Of a stretch of 64,000 bases of DNA, positions 44,401-56,200 are shown in pieces (position 1 is the first letter of the stretch; every line of letters begins with the position of its first letter). Under the pieces are notes generated by a model. The model saw nothing but the letters and a program-made list of their open reading frames with translations. It made no database searches and was not told where the DNA came from. This stretch comes from Gnetum montanum (taxonomy: Eukaryota > Streptophyta > Gnetopsida > Gnetales > Gnetaceae). Position numbers and translations under genes: made by a program. The DNA is taken from the NCBI GenBank assembly GCA_015680685.1, contig MNCI01012713.1:565342-629341 (forward strand), given 5' to 3'.

Positions 44401-46380
44401 CTTCTAAGAATGTGTATGTTATGATTGTAAATATAAGTGAATGTAACGCCTTGGTATTTAACATACCAAAAAATAGGTTAAAATGTAGTTGCAACTACAA
44501 AGATGTGGTTTGACATAATAATATCAAACCAATAGATAATTGGATTCATTAAGCTAGAATTAATTACAATTATTCACAATCATCTTATATAATTACAATT
44601 TGTGATGGTCATATATCATGGATATAATTACCTGCGATTGACCATAATTTAGCTCATGTATGAGAAAATGTAGATTTTTTAGATTGTAATTTAATTGATG
44701 AGTTTTTCATTCCTGTTATGATTGTATATTTAACATGCATGTTTAAAAAATGAATAATAATTATAAAAAAAATTGAGTACATTAGTTCATCAACATAGAA
44801 GAGAAAGTCTAAAGAATACACCTAATACCTCTAGGGAAACATTTTTAGGTTTTAATCCTTATAACCAATTCTAAAAAGCTTTCCATTTGGGGTAGAAAAA
44901 TGATTAGGTCTTGTCCTGTTTAGAAGTACCCTCTTGAGTTTCCACTTCTTACTAAAGGGTTTTTTGTAAAGAGTATAAGAATATTCTCTCTAAAGACAAA
45001 ATAAAGCATTGATAAAAAATGATGAACAAATAGCAACATGAACTAATAACTTACTAACTTGAATGTCTAAAACAACAACAACAACAACAATAATACAGTT
45101 GGAAACAAATTAATTATTCAACTTTTACTAAAAATTTTTCTACTTGTGATTGAAAAGCAAATCTAATATTTAACTCTTCAAGAAAGGTCATAGTTATGTT
45201 CTTATAACTGGAAAATAATTGCACATCAAAGCTTCCAAATAGAATAGGGAATAAGAAACGGAGCAAACAAAACATGTTGATTACTAAGAATGATATTGTT
45301 GAATGTTGTTACCCATTTTACATGTTCATTTCCAAGCATGCTGTGTAATTGAACACTCAGAATAGAATAAAATAAAAAGTCTTTAGAATATATCAAGAAG
45401 GAACAATTACCATACTTTAAAAGACAAGTGTCAATAGGAAAAGCTTGACGAATAAGACATCATAAGAAATATGAATTCTTGGAAAGGTAGAAAATCTCCA
45501 AATTTTGTTATCTAAAAGTATAACAATAATTGCATTTTTTATGCCTTATAGAATTTATTATGAATAAAATCATTACTGGTAATAATCTCTAGGAAACTTT
45601 GGAGTTAAAAAGAAAAACAAATCTATCATTTTTCCAAAAAATTTATGGAAAAGCTCGATGCAAACTATTGTCAACATTAAATAAATTCTCAAGATCTCAA
45701 ATTAAATTTTCAAAATTTTGTTTCCTTCTTTCTATTCACATAATAGAGGCTAGAATATTCTTTCCATGCAATCCATCTATCATGAATACTTAGACAAGAA
45801 ACTGCAACAATACCAAATTTGCTTCAAGCGGTGCATAATCTAGATGAATGAGTAGTCCTGGCTCATCAAAAGAAAGCCACCATGGGCTAATTTGCTTAAG
45901 AATATTTTTCTCTTTGTTAATGATTTCTTTCCAAATTGGAAAGAAGCTCTTCTTGGAGATGCTCCTCCCTTTTTAAAGGAGTTGCATTTTACATATAAGT
46001 GGTGGTGCCCTTGCATTTTGCATATTATACGGAAAAATAAATGTGATATTTTTCACTATAGGCAACTATCCATGATGACCAACAATGAAGGTGTTGGAAT
46101 TTGAAAGAAGTGAAACATAGGTACACCCTAAGATTTGTAGAAGTTTATAACTCAGTGGTACTTAGTAGAATCGAACTTATGACCTGGGTTGGCCAAGATG
46201 ATGGCCAACAATGAAATGATAAATTTAGTAGGCAATCCTGAGTCATAAAATTCTAATATGATTATATGTCATAGAGGAGAGAGTCAAACCCAATGCAACT
46301 ATATGTCTTAAACATTATGTTAACTAATCCATTCTAATAAATTAAAATTTGCTCTTTCTATTATTATTATTATTATTTTT
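44401..46380. other. AT-rich intergenic region
   Basis: No gene recognised. There is a CAA-type microsatellite at 45071-45092. Short ORFs (for example 45892-46104) have no recognisable domain. A tRNA-like B-box context (AAGTTCGATTCTAC, minus) lies near 46160-46180 and may be another SINE fragment. Confidence 0.4.
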
Positions 46381-47180
46381 GGCAGTATTATTATTATCTT
46401 CTTTTAGGGAAGCAGCCCCCCACACACGTTAATCGGCCTTATTTACAGGTTTTTTGAGAGATCGAAGGAGCGTTCATTTGGGCAGCCTCCGGGTAAAATT
46501 TTTAAAGATAAATCAGTGTGCATGATATTTCCAGTCATAATAGCATATTTTATTTTATGCCGTAAATGCTTCATATGCAAATGAAATTAGGAGGCAGTGC
46601 CAGACAGAGGTTTCACGGTGGAAGGCATACAGCTTGCTCGAAGCAGCAGCAGTGAAGACCGTCATTCTGGCAATCCATACTTTTTCAAAGGTTTTACTAA
46701 ATCCACGAATTCTGGATCCATTCGACACGGCTATTTTACTAAAACGTTTCTACGCTAAACAACGGGGGCGACTAAAAGCAGAAGCTGAAGCACATTGAGA
46801 TTTCGTGCATTTGCCTCAAATAAGGGCCACAGCATCAATCTTTCCGAAAAGTTGTACAAACATCGCAGGCAAGGCACAATCACGGATTAAAACAGCTCCC
46901 AGACGTGGTGGCGTGATTGATAGATATTCTGGTTTTTAATAGCTTTCAAACCCTGCACATCAATTAGCACCGACATCATTTGGACTGCGAAGTGGTAATT
47001 CCTTCTCTGGAGTTTTATCGCTTCAGTTTCTGTTTTTTCTGAAATTTTATCTTCTTCTTAGTTGTTCTTGTTGGCATTGAGGGAGGATTTGTAGTCTTGT
47101 GTTCTCTTTAAGGATTTTGATATTTATATACTATTGCAATGACTATTAGCGTGAATTTGGGGCATTCTTTATGAATCCAG
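46381..47180 (+). promoter_or_regulatory. Promoter and 5' leader region of the UBP14-like gene
   Basis: The 800 bp before the start codon are less AT-rich, contain more CpG than the surroundings, and show no transposon motifs, as expected for a host promoter. No convincing TATA box stands out. An upstream ATG at 47171 opens a short out-of-frame ORF that overlaps the true start unless the CCAG just before 47181 is a splice acceptor of a leader intron. Confidence 0.45.
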
Positions 47181-47294
47181 ATGGCGGAATCACCTGCTAT
47201 GGAGTTGTTGAGGACTCATCTAGCCAAAGTAAGGATACCTGAGCCATCCAATCGCATCTACAAGGAAGAATGTTGCGTAACCTTTGATACGCCG
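47181..47294 (+). CDS. UBP14: UBP14 exon 1
   Basis: Encodes MAESPAMELLRTHLAKVRI to FDTP and ends before GTATGC in phase 0. Known plant homologues start at the MELL corresponding to Met7, so either Met could be used. Confidence 0.9.
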
Positions 47295-50200
47295 GTATGC
47301 GAGGCTAATCTTTGTTTGCTCTTTGAGTACAGCTCCTATAAATTCATGTATCTTTTAAAGCTACCTTTTAACTGTCTTTTGTAGCTCAACCTGTTGGTAA
47401 AAAATTAAGATATAAATGGACAATTTATAAGTAGCCGGCAGTGATCGGACGGCCTCAGTCATATGCATAACATCAATTTATGATGGATGTTCGATGTAAT
47501 GAGAGTTTTAGTTTTGCTGACATAACTCTGACTTCAAGCAGGTTGCTGTTTGAGGGCTTTTTTCCTGAATCCTACCCAGCAAAACTAATACGGTTTCTTT
47601 TTTTAAATAAATGTTATGTCAGAGATCAGAAGGTGGACTCTACATTGACCTCTGCTCATTTCTGGCATTTGGTAAGGATTTTGTCTTTCAGAATTACAAA
47701 AAGTCTGGAAATCCGGTTTACTTGCACATCAAGGCTATAAAGAAACCTGCCAGCGAAGACAGACCACACAAGAAACCCACATTACTTGCAATAGGTATGA
47801 TTTGGGTTACTGTAGGCATAGTTGGTTTCGTTTATTGTCAAATAAAATTAGTTAGGATACTAATTATCTTTCCCCTGTATTTATATTGACTTTCTATAAT
47901 TACATTCTGGATTATTTGCCATTTTCTTGTTCCAGGTGTTGAAGGTGGTTTTGAAAGTCGCGAGCAAGAATACGAAGAATCGTACAAAATTGTGATATTA
48001 CCAGATTATGTGTCACTTCCTTTCCCTTCTGTAGAATTACCTGAAAAGGCAAGCATCTACATTCTAGAAATCAGATTGATAGCAAATTTCTCTTTTAGAT
48101 TAAATGATTAAAATCTGATATTGGATGGTAACAGTTAATTTAACTATGCCAGGTGAGGTTGTCTGTTGATGGTATATTAGCATCTGTTGGTGCTGAGCTA
48201 AAAGAGCAGGTGTCAGCATGGATGGCTGATAATAAGAAACCAGTTAGTGCATATGCATTGAACTTGCAACAGATTGATAGTGGTGTAATCATACCTCCCT
48301 CTGGATGGAAGTGTGCAAAATGTGATAAGGTTGATAATCTGTGGCTTAACTTAACAGACGGCTCAGTCCTTTGTGGAAGAAAGAACTGGGATGGAACAGG
48401 AGGCAATAACCATGCCCTTGAACATTATTATGCGACAAAATATCCTCTAGCAGTTAAACTTGGTACCATAACAGAAGACTTGGAATCTGCAGGTACTGTT
48501 TCTAAACTTTCTGCAAACAGAAATTGAAGTTTACATGCATGACTTGAAATTGATTGCCATGCCAACAATGTTCAACTTTGTTTTGTCTATTTCATGTGTC
48601 CAACTTCATTGATACATATGCTTTATAGTATACCAAAAATGTTGTCCTAGATACTCCTTACATAATTTGCTCTCCCGATCTTATAGTAAGATCCAAGTAA
48701 CTGAGAGTCTGTGACACTAGAAATCCAGAGTATTGTACTGCATGTCCACACATGTTGTGGGCCGTATTGCTTCTTTTTGCGATTGCAGCCAGGCAAAACT
48801 CAACTATGTGAAACTCAGTGGAACTCATAGATTTACTTGACATTCTTTTGGGGTTCAATCCCATCATGGGGTTTGTCTTGGCAGATTTAAAATAAATTTG
48901 AGTTATGCTTACCTTATATCCTTGGAGTTTGCTTTTTTTTTAAAAAAAAAAAAATCTTCAAATTTCTTTAAATTTAGAAGTAAGGTAATTCTCTTTTTGA
49001 CCAGTATGAATGTGACTGGAATGCAAGAATCATTATGATTAACAAAATATGAAGTATGCAATGACCATAATTTATTCAAATATTTAGTTTGAGAGTGTGT
49101 ATAGGCATGGCCAGCAGGATTTTTGCCAGTTTTGACCACAGGTTGAGAGAGTGCCTTTGTTTATAGATGTGCGATTGCTTTTTCTAGAGCATCTTAAAGT
49201 TCATTATGATTTTTCATTTGCTAAATTTGCTGTTACTCCCCAGCTAATGAATAGTTGTCCTTTGTCGTTTGGGGCTAGATGCTTCAGCATTCTATTTTAA
49301 TGTGACTGGATGCCCTGTGACGTGGAGTTGAATGTAACTGGGTGTTATCTGTACTGGTTAATGTGATTTATCATCCTGAGTAAACTGTTTGGCCTCTTTT
49401 TTTTCAAATCACGCACATCTATTCAGATGGTTTACAGTATTTAGCTTTCATTGAGGGTCCTTGATTTCTTTTAATATATGAATTGCTGTGTGTAATCGTA
49501 ATTAAGGTGTCTTGTCCATTTCTATGGCCAGTGTTTGCTTCTGTTTTGCAGAGATTGGGAAACAATAAAGTTTTTGCCTTTACACAAAATACCTACGTTA
49601 TTCTACTTTGTTTGATTCAGTTTTGTTTAAATAGTGTATTCAAATTTGACCATTAATTTTCATCAGATGTCTACTCATACCCGGAAGATGACACAGTCGA
49701 AGATCCTCTTCTAGCTCAGCATTTGTCATTTTTTGGTATTGATTTTTCATCATTGAAGAAGGTAACCAGAACATCCTTTGAGCTCTATAATTCTTTTTAC
49801 CTATAGTATGTCTTGGGTACTGTACTTTTTTCCAAACTTTGTAAAGTGTTTTGTCAGTTATATACTTTACTGTTAAAGTTGATTTCTGTAATACTATTTT
49901 AGTGTGTGATTTTCTTTCATATCCTTTTTTTACATTACACTGTTCAGTTTTGGTGCCAGCTTTCTTATTCATACAATTATTTAAGGTTCACTGTTAAAAG
50001 GATTGAAAGAATTTTGGATGAGAATGTATGCTTATTACCTTTTGTTGACTTTATATTAATCTTATGAAATTTCTGGCTAGTAATGAAATATTTAATCCTA
50101 TCTGCAGAATTTATTCAATAAGTTTATTTCCTTTTATCATGCAGACTAAATTTTGTTTGATTAGATGTTTCCCTCACAATATATGCAACAATAAATCCAT

Positions 50201-53200
50201 AAAAACATAAGCATAGATTGGAAATAGAAATTGCTTGCTGAATGTGCCCTTGGCAATGTATGCAATGAAAGCTTTCAACTGTAACTGTAATGCACCCATT
50301 CTGTGGGTTAAATGACACGTAACTTCTGATATTTGGAAAACATAGTCACAAAATTTAAAATAGTAAATCACCATAGTATGCAGAGAAATGTCACTAAAAA
50401 AGAAATGGTTTGCAAAATCTTGCAATGCTTAAGGATTAGCTTAAAAGCATGATCACATTGTCGAGAAATAACATGAAAGCAATTGACAATCCACAATGCC
50501 TTGTAGAAAGAAAGTTTGAGATGGAATACTTGGAAGAGGCATAATAAACTGCATAGTGTAAGCATGTAGCATTGGATAGTTAATAATATGGAGCAAGTAA
50601 AGATGACCTTCTATAGATGGGATAAGGATACAAGTATGTTGATAATGAAGCTGACGGTATAAGATTTATGTTATTTAGTCATCTTGTAAAGAAGCTTTTA
50701 CATTGACTGTGATGTTTCAACTTGAAAGGAAACATAAAGTTAGAAAATAGTTACATTTGATCAAGATGCTTTAAAAAATTCAATATATATAGATAGAGCC
50801 ACAAAATCAGCAACACAACCAACAATTTCCCGTAAATGTAAAAAATGAAGTTAATGATAGTGTGGAAAATTTAGAGAAGTGGCTGAATTTCAAGAACGTA
50901 ATTGAATGACATTAAATTCATCATCATAATCCTAGTCTTGTCCCAACAAAATGGGGTCAGCTACATCGGTTCTTTTTTGTCATTCACCTCTAGGAGGAGC
51001 TAGATCTTTGCATTGTATTTTCTTCAAATCATTTTCAATCATTTTTTCCCATGTCTTTTCTGGTCTTCCTTTTGGTGACTTTCTTTGAATAGTGATGTTG
51101 CAACCTTTGCTTATAAGCTCATTGTTTGATCTTCTTTGCAAATGTCCGAACCATCTAAGCTGCCATTCTTGTAGCTTATCTGAAATAGAAAGCACTCCAA
51201 GTCTTCTTCTGATGTTTGTATTATGTATTTTATCTCTTTCCAGTAACATTCAACATCCATCAAAGCATTCACATTTCTGCCACACTGATTTGTCATTCCT
51301 GCCTCCTTTTTTTTGTCTATCATTTAGCACCCTATAAGATATTAGACTTAATTATTGTCCTGTAAAATTTCCCCTTTGATTTTATTGATATTCTTTTATC
51401 ACATAGAATACCATGGGCCTGTCTTCATTTTGACCAGCCTAACTCAATTTTATTTCTGATAGCTTTATTAATTTCACCATCTGATTGGAGGATTGATCCT
51501 ACATATTGAAACTATTTGCAATGAGGGGCTTTTTTGCCTTGAATAGTCATTTCTATTTCACCACTGTTTATGCTGTTATTTAAATTGCATTCCATATATT
51601 CTCTCTCACTTCTGCCAATTTTTAAACCTTTTGATTCTAGAGCATGTCTTCACTTCTCCATTTTAGCAGCAATATTTTCTTGAGACATATCCACCAACAC
51701 AATATCATCTATAAATAGCATACACTAAGGAATTTCATCTTGTATTTTCTTTGTTATTTCATCCATATTAATAGCAAATAAGTATGGGTTAAGTGTAGAC
51801 CCTTGATGTAGACCTACCGTGACTAGAAAATCAGATGTCATTCCACAAGGTGTTCTAATTTTAGTGGTAGCTCTTTCATACATGTTTTGAATCACTTTAA
51901 TATATTTATCAGGGATGTTTTTACTCCGCAAGGCCCATCAAATAATATTTCTAGGCACTGTCATATGCTTTTTCCAAATCAATGAAGATCATGTGTAGAT
52001 TTTTTCTCTGTTTTCTGAATTTCTCCATCATTTGTATAAAAAAAAATAGCCTCTATAGTAGATCTCCTTGGCATAAATTGAAATTGATTTTCTGATATTG
52101 TTGATTCAAGTCTAAGATTCTGCTCTATGAGTCTTTCCCAAAGCTTTATAGTATGGCTCATTAGCTTGATCCTTATATAGTTTGCACAATTTTGTAAATC
52201 TCCTTTATTTTTGTAAATGGGAACAACAAAACTTTTTCTCCAATTGTTGGGCACAATTGAATGATGTTAAATTACTTCTAAAAAATTCAATATATATGAA
52301 TAGAGCCACAGAATCAGCAACATAAGCAATAGTTTTCCATAAATGTAAACAAGGACGTTGATGATAGTGTGGAAAATTTAGAGAAGTGGCTGAATTTCAA
52401 TAACATAATTAAATGACGTTAAATTACCTTAATGTTTAAGAAATTCAACCATAGTTACCAAGTATGATTAAACTCAACAAAACATAAAAATACTTAATAT
52501 GACAAAAAATCTAGTTTGAAGTATGTATCCTTGAATAGAAATATCATTATTATATTTCCGAAAAGTTATGTTTCCTACTACGTTTAGGGACCTGGAAGTG
52601 AAGCATCTGTGCATGAAAACAATAACTCCAAGTATGAAGAAAACATAAAGAAGACAACCTTGAATTCTGTTAATAGAAATACTTAAGGGTTAGTGTTAAA
52701 CAAGGAATACGTTTCTTGTTTAGAGAAGGGAGAAGAAAGTGTACTGTTTAACAGTTATGTTGTATCCTGCTACTGTAACTGTGACGACAGACAGTCTCAT
52801 GTATTAAATGCAGTAATCTGCCTACTACTATGTAGACACACAAACAGATGGCAGGAACCATTATGCTTATGATTACTTTAAGTGTTGCTTGACCCATAAT
52901 TCAACTAGTGTGCGTAATTATAGCACGACGCTCAACACTTGTAAACTGCTATGCACTATGAAGCTAAAACTAACATTTTTGTCTAATTCAGTTGTTATTG
53001 TGTCATCTGACTATGCTAATTGCTATTTAATGCCTATAATTTGATCCTTTCTAATATTAGATTGGCTTCTCAAATTTTTTTGTATCTCAGTGATTTGAGT
53101 ATGCATTTTATGTTTCCTGTTTTTCCTTTTAGCTCTTTTTAGGAGTTAAATCCTTTGGAAGCCAACAATTCAGAATGCCTATTTTTATTCTCTTTTGGTT

Positions 53201-56200
53201 TATCTCATCTTCATGTTGCTCTCACTTTTATGTTTGTTAATGTTGGTCTTTGTAGTACACAACCAACTGTTATGCGATCAGAGACAACCTTGAATGCAAG
53301 TGAACTGAAATTAACTACGAAGAAAGCTGCTATGCATAGAAAGATGATTGTGACAAAGAAAGGACAGTTGAATTCACTAAACTGTGATAAATTTTTGAAA
53401 CAATTGAATCCATTGGCCCTTGCTAAAAATTTATACATGTTGTGTTTGATCGGTAAACTAATCCTAGGTTCATTGAACCTAGTTATTAATGACTTTTAGA
53501 AAATACTTCTAATAATTAGTATTGTCATTAAATATGTTTGTGTTGCTATGTAATTTTATGGTTATGTGGCTATCTAAGGATCATTACCTAGAGCCTCATT
53601 GCTCATTCTAAAAAGTGGGGTCCTAGGAGGATCGATGAATGAGCGAAAGCCTAACCCCTTTGAGTGGTTCCACCTAGTTCAAATCCATATCTTTGGACTT
53701 TAGAAGCAATCACCTTACCATCACTCTAGATGATGGTCCCTACTTATGTTGTTATCTATTTAACATAAATGATGTTCTCATCTATTTCTACTTTTTAAGT
53801 TTGTTTTTTAACTAGTTTTTTGGTGCTTAGCTTTCAATCATCATCATTATCCTCCTTCTAGCCTTGGCCCAATAAAATGGGGTCGGCTACATAACTTCTT
53901 TTTTGCCAGTTCACCTCTATGAAGAGTTAGATGTTTGTTTATTTGTATTTTATTCAAATCATCTTTAATTATTTTTTTCTATGTCTTTTTTGGTCTTCCT
54001 TTCAGTGGCTTTTTTGGAATAGTGATGTAGCAACCTTTTTTTATGGGTTCATTGTCTGATCTTCTTTGCTCATGTCCAAACCATGTAAGCTGCCATTCCC
54101 GTAATTTATTTAAAATAGAAGCCACGCTAAGTCTTCCGCTAATGTCTGTATTATGCAGTTTATCTCTTTTGGTAACATTTGACATCAATCTAAGCATTTA
54201 CATTTCTACCACATTGATTTGTTGTTTAAGCTTCTTTTGTACTGCCCAACATTCAGAACAATATAAGATAGCAAACCGGTTAGTCTCCTATGAAATATTT
54301 CTTTTACTTTTATTAGTATTCTTTTATCACATAGAACATCACTAGCCTGTCTCCATTTTGACCATCCTACTTCAATTCTATTTTTTATATCTTCATCAAT
54401 TTCACCATTTGAGTGGAAGATTGATCCTAGGTAGTGGAACTATTTGCAGTAAGGGGCCTTTTGGCTTTGAATTGTCACTCCTATTTCACTATTGTTTATG
54501 TTATTACTGAAATTGCATTGCATATATTCTATCTTACTTATGCTAATTTTTAAGCCCTTTGATTCTAGAGCATGTCTCCACTTCTCCATTTTAGAAGTAA
54601 TATTTTCTGGAGCTGTATTTACTAACATAATAGCATTTGCAATAGCATACACCAAGGGATTTCATCTTGTATTTCCTTTGTTAATTTACGATAACGATGG
54701 CAAATAAGTATGGGCAAAGTGTAAACCCTTGATGTAGATCTACTACTATGACTAGAAAATTAGATGTTGTTCCACAAGTTGTTTTAATTTTAGTGGCTGC
54801 TCCATCATACATGTCTTGAATCACTTAGTATATTTATTAGGGATGTTTACCTTTGCAAGGCCCACCAAATAATATCTCTAGGCACTATGTCATATTCTTT
54901 TTCTAAGTTAATGAAGATCATATGCAGATTTTATTTATGTTTTTTTGATTTTATCCATCAATTATTTTATCAAGAAAATAGCCTCTATAATAGATCTCTC
55001 TGGTATAAATCCAAATTGATTTTCTAAAACTATTGATTCAAGTCTGAGACACAGCTCTATGACTCTTTCCTAAAGCTTGATAGTATTGCTCATTAGCTTG
55101 ATCCTTCTATACTTTGCACAATTTTGTACATTTGCTTTATTTTTATAAATAGGAACAATATTGCTTTTTCTACAATTGGTGGGCATTTCTCCACCTTTCA
55201 ATTTTTTTTTTAATAATTGTGTTATCCAAGAAACTCTTGTATCTCTCAATGCTTTCCAAGCTTTTATACGAATGTTATCTGTTCCAACAACTTTTCCAAT
55301 TTTTCGTCTTTGATAAGCCTATCTTCACCTTAAAGAAGGAAAGTTCATTAACCAAACCAAATTTGGTTCCCCTTTTTGGATATCTTCTCTTTGAAATTCT
55401 TCATTTAATGATTTTTGAAAATAAATTTTCCATCTATCCAAAATTTCATTGTCTTTTACCAAAATTCATTCATCTGCCACTTTGATATATTTGACATGAT
55501 CAAGGTCCTTACATTTCCTTTTTTTAATTTTCCCAATTTATAAATAAAATTTTATCCTTCCTTTGTTTCTAATGTATCATAGAAGCTCTCCAAGGCCTTA
55601 TTCTTGGCTTTGGCTACTGTTACTGTTGCCTTTTTTTTTTTTTTGCCATTTTGTATATCAGCCTTTTTTTCTTTGGTTACCACCTTGTTGTCATTCCTGA
55701 AAGCATTTTTCTTTATTTTAGATAGCATGTTGCACTTCATCAGTCTACCACCATGTCTTCTTTGGGATGTATTTTTTGCCTTCTGTTTTTTTACTGAAAA
55801 TGGGTTTTCTGATTTTCTGAATGCAACTTTCCATTTGGCACCAAATTAAATTTGCAGAGTAATCCTAATTCGAGGTGGCTTTTTGAAGCAATTGTTCTCT
55901 GAATAAGGTCCCTAGCTTATAATAAAACTTGAAAATAGTGTTGAAAGTTACGTAATAGTTTAAGGATTCATGATTTTTATTATTAGTAAATCTTTTTAAT
56001 CTGTGCCTTAAAAAGTTTTAACATTTCAAGGTAAACATAATATCTAAGATTAAGCTCATACATCGCAAAATATATCATTATATTAGAATGAATTCAAATA
56101 TTCCATTGAATAAAATGATCATTTAAAGACAATGTTTTTGTTATACTGTAGGAAATTATCTAAATGCTGAAATTGTCAGGCAGGCTTGGTTGTCAGTTCA

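Noticed and set aside
45892-46104. 70-codon ORF upstream of UBP14 as a small gene
   Set aside because: No recognisable domain, conserved motif or neighbouring coding signal. The length is expected by chance in AT-rich DNA.
47480-47740. 86-codon ORF overlapping UBP14 intron 1 and exon 2
   Set aside because: It is in another frame from the conserved exon 2 reading and has no recognisable domain.
48140-48406. Minus-strand ORF of 88 codons
   Set aside because: Shadow of UBP14 exon 4.
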